A stretch of 64,000 nt of DNA from an uncultured Roseicyclus sp. (GTDB taxonomy: Bacteria > Pseudomonadota > Alphaproteobacteria > Rhodobacterales > Rhodobacteraceae), in assembly GCA_947491935.1 (NCBI GenBank), contig CANLLF010000003.1, positions 124,001 through 188,000 on the forward strand, given 5' to 3'. Every line of letters begins with the position of its first letter. The first letter of the stretch is position 1. Below, piece after piece: positions 54,960 to 64,000 of this stretch. Made by a program: the position numbers and the translations under genes. The notes beneath the pieces were generated by a model. The model did no database searches. It was not told the DNA's origin and worked only from the letters and a program-made list of their open reading frames with translations.

Positions 54960-57278
54960 GTGAGTGACGAAGCGACCCATAGGGGCTTTGGCGATGCGCG
55001 TGGGATCCGGCCATTCGTGCAACCCATCGTCCTTCTGGTCCTTGGGATCGTTGCAGGCGGGGCCGCGCTTCTGGCGCCGGGGCCCGAGCTGCGATTCGGC
55101 CTGACGGCGGCAACGGGCGGATGTCTTGCGGCTGCCGCGCTGGTGGCGATGCGCGATATCTATCGCGTCTGGCGCACGCGCAACACGTTTCAGGCCGCGT
55201 TTTCCCTGATCGAACATGATCCCGCGCCGTGCTTCTGCACAGATGAGGACGGGGCCATTGTTCTTCAGAATGCCGCTGCGGAACGTCGGTTCGGCCAGCG
55301 GATCGGCCTTCCGATGGCGCGCGCCGTGGCCGGGGTGCTGCCGAATGCGGCGGCCGTGGTCTTCCGCCACGAAACGGCGATGGGCCGACGGCCTTCGGCG
55401 CACGAAATCGTCGTGACGCCCCGTGGCACCGTGCGTCTGGCCGCACACCGGATGCGCGGTGGCGTGCTCTGGCGGCTCGATGACATGGCCGACGGGCAGA
55501 CGCGCCATGGCGAATGGATCGGCCTGCCGATGATGGTCGTCAGCCACAATGATACCGTGTTGTCGATGAACGCCGCGATGCGCGATGTCCTGGGGCGGCG
55601 CGCAACGACGTTGGAAGATGTTTTTCCGGATCAACCGCTTGTGGCCGGGCGCAGGTCGAGCCTTGTGGGGGCGAATGGCGCGATCGAGGTGATCCCGATC
55701 GTGGTGGCGGCCAAGGATGGCCGTCGTGAAGTGTATGCCGTGCCGGGCCTGGCCGAGCCGCCTGCGGCATCGGTGGCGGCGCGGGCATTTGAATCGCTGC
55801 CGGTTGCGCTGTTGCATATCGGTGCGGACGGACAGATCCTGGCCTCGAACCACCACGCGCAGGGCCTTCTGGGAATAGAGGAGGGCGCAACGGGGCCGTT
55901 GTCGCAATTCGTCGAAAACCTGGGCCGTCCGGTCAACGATTGGGTGGGCGATACGCTGGCCGAACGGGTGCCGAACCGGCCGGAGGTGGCGCGCGCCAAG
56001 CACCGCAAGGACGATACCTTCCTGCAGATCTCGCTCAGCCGCATCGTGGATGGGACGGGCCCGTCCCTGCTGGCGGTTCTTCACGATGCGACCGAGTTGA
56101 AAACGCTTGAGCTGCAATTCGTGCAGAGCCAGAAGATGCAGGCCATCGGGGAGCTTGCGGGCGGCGTCGCCCACGATTTCAATAACCTGCTGACAGCAAT
56201 TACCGGTCATTGTGACCTGCTCCTGCTGCGCCACGATCAAGGGGATCCGGACTTCTCGGATCTGGTTCAGATCAACCAGAACGCCAACAGAGCGGCGAGC
56301 CTTGTGGGGCAGCTTCTGGCATTTTCCCGCAAGCAGACGCTGGAGCCTGAGGTGCTGGATCTTCGGGATTCCATTGGGGAATTAACGCATCTTCTCAACC
56401 GCCTGGTGGGGGAGCGGATCACCCTGACGCTGTCGAACGATCCCGATCTTCTGCCGATCCGGGCCGACCGCAGGCAGCTGGATCAGGTGATCATGAACCT
56501 TGTGGTCAACGCCCGCGATGCGATGCCCGATGGCGGCGAGGTGCGCGTCGAGACGCGGATGGTCGAGTTGTCCGAGCCGATGCACCGGGATCAGGCCGTC
56601 GTGCCACAAGGCTCCTATGTCACGATCCGGGTAAGAGACCACGGCCACGGCATTCCGCCCGACAAGGTGAACCGGATTTTCGAACCGTTCTTCACCACCA
56701 AGCGGACCGGCGAAGGAACGGGGCTTGGCCTGTCGATGGCCTACGGGATCGTCAAGCAGACCGGCGGCTACATCTTCGTGGACAGCGTTGTGGGCGCGGG
56801 GACGACGTTTACCATCTATATTCCCGCGCATGAGGGCGTGGTCACCGATCCGGTGGTGCAGATCGCCGATGCGGAGGTGATCGAAGAGGATGATCCGGCG
56901 GTGGATGATCGCACCCCGGGCGTGGTTCTGCTTGTCGAGGACGAAGCGCCGGTGCGGGCCTTCGCCTCCCGCGCCCTGCGTTTGCGGGGCTATTCGGTGA
57001 TCGAAGCGGGCAGTGCCGAGGAGGCGCTGGAGACGTTGTCGGACGCCGATCTGGCCATCGACCTGTTCGTGACGGATGTGGTCATGCCGGGCATGGACGG
57101 GCCGTCCTGGGTGCGCGAGGCGTTGAAGGAGAGGCCCGACACCAAGGTTGTTTTCGTGTCGGGCTATGCGGAGAGCGCCCTTGATGACGGCTCGATCGGT
57201 GTGCCGGGGTCGGTGTTCCTGCCGAAGCCGTTTTCGCTTACCGATCTGACGGAAACGGTGCGCAAGCAACTCCATTGA
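54960..57278 (+). CDS. cckA: CckA-type hybrid sensor histidine kinase
   Basis: A 772-residue inner-membrane hybrid kinase: two membrane segments (about 18-40 and 45-65), PAS-like regions, DHp domain with phospho-His H405 in [11 protein letters not shown], an HATPase domain ([24 protein letters not shown]) and a C-terminal receiver with Asp D706 in [11 protein letters not shown] and the KPF lysine. This order and HDFNNLL form are diagnostic of CckA, which phosphorylates CtrA through ChpT. The GTG at 54960 follows GGGAGG; a longer frame begins with GTG at 54903 without a good binding site. Confidence 0.9.
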   Translation: MSDEATHRGFGDARGIRPFVQPIVLLVLGIVAGGAALLAPGPELRFGLTAATGGCLAAAALVAMRDIYRVWRTRNTFQAAFSLIEHDPAPCFCTDEDGAIVLQNAAAERRFGQRIGLPMARAVAGVLPNAAAVVFRHETAMGRRPSAHEIVVTPRGTVRLAAHRMRGGVLWRLDDMADGQTRHGEWIGLPMMVVSHNDTVLSMNAAMRDVLGRRATTLEDVFPDQPLVAGRRSSLVGANGAIEVIPIVVAAKDGRREVYAVPGLAEPPAASVAARAFESLPVALLHIGADGQILASNHHAQGLLGIEEGATGPLSQFVENLGRPVNDWVGDTLAERVPNRPEVARAKHRKDDTFLQISLSRIVDGTGPSLLAVLHDATELKTLELQFVQSQKMQAIGELAGGVAHDFNNLLTAITGHCDLLLLRHDQGDPDFSDLVQINQNANRAASLVGQLLAFSRKQTLEPEVLDLRDSIGELTHLLNRLVGERITLTLSNDPDLLPIRADRRQLDQVIMNLVVNARDAMPDGGEVRVETRMVELSEPMHRDQAVVPQGSYVTIRVRDHGHGIPPDKVNRIFEPFFTTKRTGEGTGLGLSMAYGIVKQTGGYIFVDSVVGAGTTFTIYIPAHEGVVTDPVVQIADAEVIEEDDPAVDDRTPGVVLLVEDEAPVRAFASRALRLRGYSVIEAGSAEEALETLSDADLAIDLFVTDVVMPGMDGPSWVREALKERPDTKVVFVSGYAESALDDGSIGVPGSVFLPKPFSLTDLTETVRKQLH

Positions 57279-57287
57279 ACGGCGGCG

Positions 57288-57893
57288 TCACGATCGGAGC
57301 GCCACCACGTCGGACCACAGGGCGAAGTCCTCCGGCGCCTCTGCCCGCAGGCGTGCGGTCATCGGGTCGCTCAGCGCGACATCTAGCGCGGGCGAGACGT
57401 TGCTGCGCCCCAATTCCAGTGAAATCCGCAACCGATCTTCCAGGAACCCAACCGCCTGATCGAGGCGATCGTGGCGAAACAGATGATCGATCCCGCACTG
57501 GCCGTGTTCATCGGCCACGAAGCGGGATTGCCGCCCGACACGGGCAAATTCCGGCGGGTCGTCCCTCAGCCAGGCCTCCACGAAATCATCGAAGCTGAGA
57601 TCGGCGGTGGAGTTTGGTGTGCCGCGAATCTCCTCCCGGGCGCGATAGCGATACCAGCTTGACAGCCAGCTGACCGGCTCGCGCACCACCGCCATCAGGT
57701 CCAGCTGGCGGCTGCCGCGTTGTTCGAAGAAGGGCTGCAACTGGTTGCGATAGCGCCGCAGATTGCAGTGTTTTTGCGCGGGCGGGTTGAGGATCGCGGC
57801 ATCGGCATAGGGCAAAAGCGCCTGTTCCAGCGCGGTCGTTCCCGTCTTGGGCACCGCCAGCACCACCAGGCGCGCCTTCCAGAAGACCAGCAT
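57288..57893 (-). CDS. Sulfotransferase family protein
   Basis: A 201-residue protein with the 5'-phosphosulfate-binding loop VPKTGTTALEQ near the N-terminus and the 3'-phosphate region VREPVSWLSSWYRYR (RxPxxxxxS), both typical of PAPS-dependent sulfotransferases. The fold is short for the family. I choose the ATG at 57893 because the strand carrying the loop follows at once; the frame to 58139 overlaps the recA control region. Acceptor unknown: a lipid, glycan or small alcohol. Confidence 0.75.
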   Translation of the reverse strand: MLVFWKARLVVLAVPKTGTTALEQALLPYADAAILNPPAQKHCNLRRYRNQLQPFFEQRGSRQLDLMAVVREPVSWLSSWYRYRAREEIRGTPNSTADLSFDDFVEAWLRDDPPEFARVGRQSRFVADEHGQCGIDHLFRHDRLDQAVGFLEDRLRISLELGRSNVSPALDVALSDPMTARLRAEAPEDFALWSDVVALRS

Positions 57894-57983
57894 CCCTATC
57901 CCTTCAATTCTTTTCCACCAGCGTAACCGATTGTTAACCGCACGGTGCAAAAGATCACAACGTAGGAAGTTTTTCCTTGAATT

Positions 57984-57998
57984 GTTCTCGTTTTGTTT
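57984..57998. promoter_or_regulatory. Degenerate SOS-like box upstream of recA
   Basis: GTTC-N7-GTTT, one base from GTTC-N7-GTTC, 15 nt before the perfect box. A second weak LexA site is plausible. Confidence 0.3.
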
Positions 57999-58012
57999 GT
58001 TATCGGGTTTGC

Positions 58013-58027
58013 GAACAAGAGGTGAAC
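58013..58027. promoter_or_regulatory. LexA (SOS) box of recA
   Basis: GAAC-AAGAGGT-GAAC is a perfect alphaproteobacterial LexA motif (direct repeat, 7-bp spacer), 86 nt before recA. recA is the classic SOS gene. Confidence 0.85.
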
Positions 58028-58113
58028 AAGAGCAACCCGGATCGCGCGCCCAACAGCACGAAACCGGACCCATTGCCGCCACGCCCCGCGGCATGACATA
58101 AGGATCGAAATCC

Positions 58114-59184
<1,071 letters not shown>

Positions 59185-59278
59185 CCCATCCCCCTCCGCG
59201 ACGGCGGAGGACGATCCTACACCCGCGGGCGCACCAGAAGGAACGCAGCGCGAGAGTGTCTTGCCCCAGAACGGGCAG

Positions 59279-59307
59279 AAAGGGCGGCCCCGGGGCCGCC
59301 CTTTTCT
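59279..59307 (+). terminator. Terminator after recA
   Basis: A 13-bp perfect palindrome AAAGGGCGGCCCC/GGGGCCGCCCTTT followed by TTCT, 94 nt after the stop. Strong and bidirectional. Confidence 0.85.
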
Positions 59308-59384
59308 ATGGCGCGCGCCTGTGGACAGCGCCCCCCGGCGGAGATAGATCGACAGATTGATACGCCACCAATGGACGCGCGCCG

Positions 59385-62072
59385 ATGACAAGCCTGAATG
59401 ACATCCGATCGACCTTCCTCGATTATTTCGCGCGGCAGGGCCACGAAGTTGTGGCTTCAAGCCCGTTGGTCCCGCGCAATGACCCGACGCTGATGTTCGT
59501 CAATTCGGGCATGGTGCAGTTCAAGAACCTCTTCACCGGGGTGGAGCGGCGCGATTATGTCCGCGCGACGACCAGCCAGAAATGCGTGCGCGCCGGCGGC
59601 AAACACAACGATCTGGACAATGTCGGTTACACGGCGCGGCACCATACGTTCTTTGAAATGCTGGGGAATTTCAGCTTTGGCGACTACTTCAAGGAAGACG
59701 CGATCCGATTCGCCTGGGAGCTGATCACCAGGGATTTCAGCCTCGACAAATCGCGGCTGCTGGCGACGGTTTACCATACCGACGATGAGGCCTTCGAGAT
59801 CTGGAAGAAGGTCGGCATTCCGGAAGATCGCATCATCCGCATCGCGACCTCTGACAATTTCTGGCAGATGGGGCCGACCGGCCCCTGCGGCCCGTGCACC
59901 GAGATTTTCTATGACCACGGCGATCACATCTGGGGCGGCCCGCCGGGCAGCCCGGAGGAGGATGGCGACCGGTTCATCGAGATCTGGAACATCGTGTTCA
60001 TGCAAAACGAGCAGTTCGCCGACGGCTCCATGGTGCCGCTGGATATGCAGAGCATCGATACCGGCATGGGGCTGGAGCGGATCGGGGCGTTGCTGCAGGG
60101 CTCCCACGACAATTACGACACCGATACGATGCGCGCGCTGATGGAGGCCTCGGCCAATGCGTCATCGACCGACATCGACGGCAATCAGAACGTGCATCAT
60201 CGGGTGATTGCGGATCACCTGCGCTCGACCTCGTTCCTGATCGCCGATGGCGTGATGCCGTCCAATGACGGGCGCGGCTACGTGCTGCGCCGGATCATGC
60301 GGCGCGCCATGCGCCATGCGCATCTGTTGGGCGCCAAGGACCCGCTGATGTATCGTCTGGTGCCCGCGCTGGTCAGCCAGATGGGGCAGGCTTATCCGGA
60401 GCTTGGGCAGGCGCAGGCGTTGATCACCGAGACCCTGAAGCTGGAGGAAGACCGCTTTCGCCAGACGCTGGATCGTGGCCTGAAGCTGCTTGATGAGGAA
60501 TTGGGCAAGCTGCCGGACGGCTCGGACCTGCCCGGTGCGACGGCGTTCAAGCTTTACGATACCTATGGCTTCCCGCTCGACCTGACGCAGGACGCGCTGC
60601 GCGAGCAGGGGCGCGGGGTCGATACCGATGCGTTCGATGCCGCGATGGAAGAGCAGAAGGCCAAGGCGCGGGCAGCCTGGGCCGGGTCCGGCGACCAGGC
60701 CGATGCCACGATCTGGTTCGATCTGGCCGAGACGCACGGCGCGACTGAGTTCCTGGGCTACGATACCGAGACGGCGGAAGGTGTGGTGCTTGCGATTGTG
60801 TCGGATGGCGCGGAGCTGCCCGAGCTGACCGCCGACGGTGGCACGGCCTGGGTGGTTTTCAACCAGACGCCGTTCTACGCCGAGGCGGGCGGGCAGGTGG
60901 GCGATCACGGCTATGTCCGCAGCATCGAGGGCGGCCACGATGACCCCGACGGGCGGTTTGCCGGCGAGATCAGCGATGTGCAGAAATTCGGAGGCGCCCT
61001 TTCGGCCCACCAGATGAAGGTGGAACGCGGCACCCTGAAGGTGGGGGATGCCGTTCGGCTGGAGGTCGATCATGACCGCCGCACGACCATTCGCGCCAAC
61101 CACTCGGCCACGCATCTGCTGCACGAGGCCTTGCGCCGCGCGCTTGGCGATCACGTCGCGCAGCGCGGATCGCTGAACGCGCCGGATCGGCTGCGCTTTG
61201 ATTTCTCCCACGGAAAGGCGCTGAGCCTTGAGGAACTGGCGGGCATCGAGGCGGAGGTGAACGCGTTCATCCGGCAAAATGCGCCGGTGGACACGCGGAT
61301 CATGACGCCCGACGATGCCCGCGGGCTGGGGGCGCAGGCCCTGTTCGGCGAGAAATACGGCGATGAGGTGCGGGTTGTGTCGATGGGCACTCTCGACGGA
61401 TCGGGGAAGGGCACGGCGGGCGATACCTATTCGCTGGAATTGTGCGGCGGCACCCATGTGCGGCGTACGGGGGATATCGGCGTGTTCGTCACGCTTGGCG
61501 ATTCCGCGTCGTCGGCCGGTGTGCGCCGGATCGAGGCGCTGACCGGGCCCGCCGCGTTCGAATATCTCAGCGCGCAGGATCACCGGATGGGATCGCTGGC
61601 GCTGGAGCTGAACACGCAGCCCGGTGAGGTTCTGGAGCGGGTGAAGGCGCTCAAGGACGACCGCAAGAAGCTGGAAAACGAAGTTGCGCAATTGCGCCGG
61701 GAACTCGCGATGGCGGGCGGGGCGAGTGCGCCCGAGGCCGACGAGGTCAACGGGATTGCGTTCCATGCGCAGGCCCTGAGCGGGGTGACCGGCAAGGACC
61801 TGGCCGGGATCGTGGATGAGCACAAGGCGCGCCTTGGCTCCGGTGCGGTCCTGTTGATCGCCGATACGGGCGGCAAGGCCGCCGTGGCCGCCGGTGTGAC
61901 GGATGACCTGAAAGGCCGCATCAGCGCCGTGGATCTGGTGCGCGCCGCAACCCCGGTGCTGGGCGGCAAGGGCGGCGGGGGCCGGCCCGATTTCGCGCAG
62001 GGCGGCGGGGCCCATCCCAGCCAGGCGGAGGCCGCGATTGCCGCCGCGAGAGACGTGTTGAAAGGAGCCTGA
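59385..62072 (+). CDS. alaS: Alanyl-tRNA synthetase
   Basis: An 895-residue class II synthetase: catalytic core (1-about 450, with motif 1 and the AKxNN-like loop [19 protein letters not shown] in short, and [16 protein letters not shown]), editing domain with [12 protein letters not shown] and C-GGTH zinc site (CGGTHVR), and a C-terminal DHHA1 domain ending in a glycine-rich [15 protein letters not shown]. It charges tRNA-Ala. Downstream gene follows after 3 nt. Confidence 0.96.
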   Translation: MTSLNDIRSTFLDYFARQGHEVVASSPLVPRNDPTLMFVNSGMVQFKNLFTGVERRDYVRATTSQKCVRAGGKHNDLDNVGYTARHHTFFEMLGNFSFGDYFKEDAIRFAWELITRDFSLDKSRLLATVYHTDDEAFEIWKKVGIPEDRIIRIATSDNFWQMGPTGPCGPCTEIFYDHGDHIWGGPPGSPEEDGDRFIEIWNIVFMQNEQFADGSMVPLDMQSIDTGMGLERIGALLQGSHDNYDTDTMRALMEASANASSTDIDGNQNVHHRVIADHLRSTSFLIADGVMPSNDGRGYVLRRIMRRAMRHAHLLGAKDPLMYRLVPALVSQMGQAYPELGQAQALITETLKLEEDRFRQTLDRGLKLLDEELGKLPDGSDLPGATAFKLYDTYGFPLDLTQDALREQGRGVDTDAFDAAMEEQKAKARAAWAGSGDQADATIWFDLAETHGATEFLGYDTETAEGVVLAIVSDGAELPELTADGGTAWVVFNQTPFYAEAGGQVGDHGYVRSIEGGHDDPDGRFAGEISDVQKFGGALSAHQMKVERGTLKVGDAVRLEVDHDRRTTIRANHSATHLLHEALRRALGDHVAQRGSLNAPDRLRFDFSHGKALSLEELAGIEAEVNAFIRQNAPVDTRIMTPDDARGLGAQALFGEKYGDEVRVVSMGTLDGSGKGTAGDTYSLELCGGTHVRRTGDIGVFVTLGDSASSAGVRRIEALTGPAAFEYLSAQDHRMGSLALELNTQPGEVLERVKALKDDRKKLENEVAQLRRELAMAGGASAPEADEVNGIAFHAQALSGVTGKDLAGIVDEHKARLGSGAVLLIADTGGKAAVAAGVTDDLKGRISAVDLVRAATPVLGGKGGGGRPDFAQGGGAHPSQAEAAIAAARDVLKGA

Positions 62073-62075
62073 GAG

Positions 62076-62366
62076 ATGCCTGGAGCTTATTGGATTGCCC
62101 ATGTCACCGTCAGCGATGACGCGGCCTATGCGAAATACGCGGCCCTTGCGACCGAGGCGATCACCGCCCATGGTGGCCGGTTCCTGGCCCGTGGCGGCAC
62201 CGCGATACAGAAGGAGGGCCGCGCCCATCCGCGCAACGTGGTGGCGCTTTTCCCGTCCTTGGATGCGGCCAATGCCTGCTACGAGAGTGCGACCTATCAA
62301 GAGGCGCTGAGCCATGCCAAAGCCGCCTCGGAGCGGGATCTGGTGCTGGTCGAGGCGGTCGATTGA
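62076..62366 (+). CDS. DUF1330 family protein
   Basis: A 96-residue ferredoxin-like fold protein of the DUF1330 family: AYWIAHVTVSDDAAYAKYA and the FPSLDAANACYESATYQEA segment typical for dimeric alpha/beta barrels, ending in VEAVD. It is 3 nt from alaS, so cotranscribed. Function unknown. Confidence 0.75.
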   Translation: MPGAYWIAHVTVSDDAAYAKYAALATEAITAHGGRFLARGGTAIQKEGRAHPRNVVALFPSLDAANACYESATYQEALSHAKAASERDLVLVEAVD

Positions 62367-62426
62367 CTTGACCCCCGCCCGCGCGCCCTAGCTTGCCCGG
62401 AAAGAGTTAACGCGAGCGGCAGGCAT

Positions 62427-63842
62427 ATGACGACCCCCATCCTCTACTGGATCCGGCGCGATCTTCGCCTGTCGGACAACCCGGCGCTTGTTGCGGCCTG
62501 CGCGAGCGGCGCCCCTGTCATCCCCGTTTTCATCCTGGACGAGGTGGTGGAGCGCCATGCCGCCGCGCCGAAATGGCGGCTGGGATTGGGCGTTGAGGCC
62601 TTTGGCCAGGCGCTGGAGGCGGCGGGCTCCCGCCTGATCCTGCGGCGCGGGAAGGCCCTCGACGTGTTGCGGGACGTGATCGCTGAGACCGGGGCAGGGG
62701 CGGTGCATTGGAACCGCCTCTATGATCCCTACGCCCGCAAGCGCGACGAAGCGGTGAAGGCGGGGTTGAAATCCGACGGGATCGACGCGGTGAGCCACAG
62801 GGGCCATATCCTGTTCGAGCCCTGGACGGTCGAGACGAAAACCGGCGGATTCTACAAGGTTTACACGCCGTTCTGGAAGGCCGTGCGGGGCCGGGACCCA
62901 GGGGATGCGCTGCCCACGCCGACGCTTGCCGCGCCGCACAGCTGGCCCGCCAGCGATGCGATCAGTGATTGGGCCATGGGGGCCGCGATGGATCGGGGGG
63001 CGGCGATTGTTGCGCCGCATCTGAACGTGGGAGAGGAGGCCGCGCGTGGGCGGCTTGGCGCGTTCATGGCCAACGGGATCGATGGCTACCAAGATGCCCG
63101 CGACAACCTTGCGGTTAACGGAACCTCGCTGCTGAGCGAAAACCTCACCTATGGCGAGATCAGCGCGCGGGCCTGTTGGTGGGCTGGCAAGCGCGCGATG
63201 GAGGAGGGCAAGAGCGGCGCGGAGACCTTCCTGAAAGAGGTCGTTTGGCGCGACTTTGCCTATCACCTTGTACACCATACGCCGCGCATCACCCACGCCA
63301 ATTGGCGCGAGGACTGGGATGCCTTTCCGTGGAACGAGGATGAGCGGACGGCGGAGGTGAAGGCCTGGAAACAGGGACGCACCGGTATGCCGGTGGTCGA
63401 TGCCGCGATGCGCGAGATGTATGTGACCGGCCGGATGCACAACCGCGCCCGGATGCTGGTGGCCAGCTACCTGACCAAGCACCTGATGTGTCACTGGAAA
63501 ATCGGCATGGACTGGTTCGAGGAATGCCTGGTGGATTGGGATCCGGCCAGCAACGCGATGGGCTGGCAATGGTCGGCGGGCTCCGGCCCCGACGCGACGC
63601 CTTATTTCCGCGTGTTCAACCCTGAGACGCAGGCCGAGAAGTTCGACAAGCAAAGCCGCTATCGGAGACGCTGGCTGGCCGAGATCACGCCAAAACCGCC
63701 GGAAACGGCGCTGAGCTATTTCGAGGCCGTCCCGCGCCATTGGGGCCTGAGCCCGGAGAGCGACTACCCCGATGCGCCCATCGTGAGCGCCGCCGACGGC
63801 CGCCAAAGGGCGCTCGACGCCTATTCCAATCGCGATTTCTGA
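62427..63842 (+). CDS. phrB: Deoxyribodipyrimidine photolyase
   Basis: A 471-residue class I CPD photolyase repairing UV-made pyrimidine dimers with blue light. N-terminal alpha/beta antenna domain (WIRRDLRLSDNPAL), FAD domain with GRTGMPVVDAAMREM, HNRARMLVASYLTKHL and NAMGWQWSAGSGPDATPYFRVFNP (quoted in short), plus the Trp chain region. Fits a surface marine habitat. It stands alone between the DUF1330 gene and the last, cut-off frame. Confidence 0.93.
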   Translation: MTTPILYWIRRDLRLSDNPALVAACASGAPVIPVFILDEVVERHAAAPKWRLGLGVEAFGQALEAAGSRLILRRGKALDVLRDVIAETGAGAVHWNRLYDPYARKRDEAVKAGLKSDGIDAVSHRGHILFEPWTVETKTGGFYKVYTPFWKAVRGRDPGDALPTPTLAAPHSWPASDAISDWAMGAAMDRGAAIVAPHLNVGEEAARGRLGAFMANGIDGYQDARDNLAVNGTSLLSENLTYGEISARACWWAGKRAMEEGKSGAETFLKEVVWRDFAYHLVHHTPRITHANWREDWDAFPWNEDERTAEVKAWKQGRTGMPVVDAAMREMYVTGRMHNRARMLVASYLTKHLMCHWKIGMDWFEECLVDWDPASNAMGWQWSAGSGPDATPYFRVFNPETQAEKFDKQSRYRRRWLAEITPKPPETALSYFEAVPRHWGLSPESDYPDAPIVSAADGRQRALDAYSNRDF

Positions 63843-63939
63843 CAGGGATGCGTCACGTTCGTGTGACAGGTGGCGTCCAAAGGGCTTGCCCCTGTGGTTT
63901 GCGGATTACATGAATAAGATACTGCAACAAGGGACTAAA

Positions 63940-64000
63940 ATGACCGCATTAACGACACTTGAGGGGCAGCGCGACCTGCCGCGCTACTTCAAGGCCGTGT
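63940..64000 (+). CDS. Start of a gene cut by the right edge
   Basis: An ATG after AAGGGA with 20 codons (MTALTTLEGQRDLPRYFKAV) runs off the window. The pattern RYFKAV near the N-terminus recalls cyclopropane-fatty-acid synthase-type methyltransferases that often lie next to photolyase in Rhodobacterales, but this short piece cannot prove it. The preceding 63843-63939 holds a small GTCAC/GTGAC hairpin at 63852-63867. Confidence 0.4.
   Translation, partial: MTALTTLEGQRDLPRYFKAV

Noticed and set aside
60162-62315. 717-codon minus-strand frame opposite alaS
   Set aside because: Shadow of alaS; composition His/Arg-rich without domain.

Overview
The window looks like a chromosomal segment of a GC-rich alphaproteobacterium, most likely a marine Rhodobacterales (Roseobacter group). 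Supporting signs are a VPLPA-CTERM protein, an alphaproteobacterial SOS box (GAAC-N7-GAAC) before recA, a full CtrA-type box (TTAA-N7-TTAA) before a CckA-type hybrid kinase, a RamA-like/pterin-binding/MetF gene group that resembles the split methionine synthase of roseobacters, and two copies of a short intergenic repeat I associate with this order. I cannot name a genus. I see no prophage, IS element, CRISPR array or rRNA operon. One tRNA (Gly-CCC) is present.

Left third (1-21500): sugar catabolism. A minus-strand GntR regulator, Gfo/Idh/MocA dehydrogenase and BadF-type kinase (cut by the window edge) diverge from an SsuD-family FMNH2 monooxygenase and an aldo-keto reductase. Next is a complete alpha-glucoside unit: lacI-type regulator, GH1 glucosidase and glucokinase on the minus strand, facing aglE-F-G-A-K on the plus strand, with palindromic operators in the shared control region. 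A VPLPA-CTERM protein, a MerR/SDR pair and an AraC regulator separate this from edd-eda, the Entner-Doudoroff pair. Two paralogous outer-membrane beta-barrel genes follow, each with its own terminator.

Middle (21500-42700): an aminotransferase, a YjbR protein, a mosaic low-GC cysS with a C-terminal extension, citramalate synthase, three tandem paralogous four-cysteine exported proteins, a methyltransferase, a phytoene-synthase-family protein, an MFS carrier, an AlkA glycosylase with an esterase, an HNH endonuclease, an agmatinase-family hydrolase coupled to a reductive-dehalogenase-like Fe-S protein, and the zwf-pgl-pgi operon. The zwf operon carries the same 12-bp GTTAGCGCTAAC palindrome as edd, so glucose released by agl/GH1 enzymes and phosphorylated by Glk would flow through a co-regulated Entner-Doudoroff route. 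A small exported protein, a thioesterase, a phosphoglycolate phosphatase, tRNA-Gly and a LysE exporter follow.

Right third (42800-64000): a corrinoid/one-carbon group (RamA-like activator, membrane protein, pterin-binding methyltransferase, MetF, PF13769-type small protein), interrupted by a frameshifted XRE-TPR regulator, then housekeeping genes: ppx/gppA, rlmE, guaB, rsmB-like, cckA, a sulfotransferase, recA, alaS, a DUF1330 protein, photolyase phrB, and the first codons of a gene cut by the right edge.
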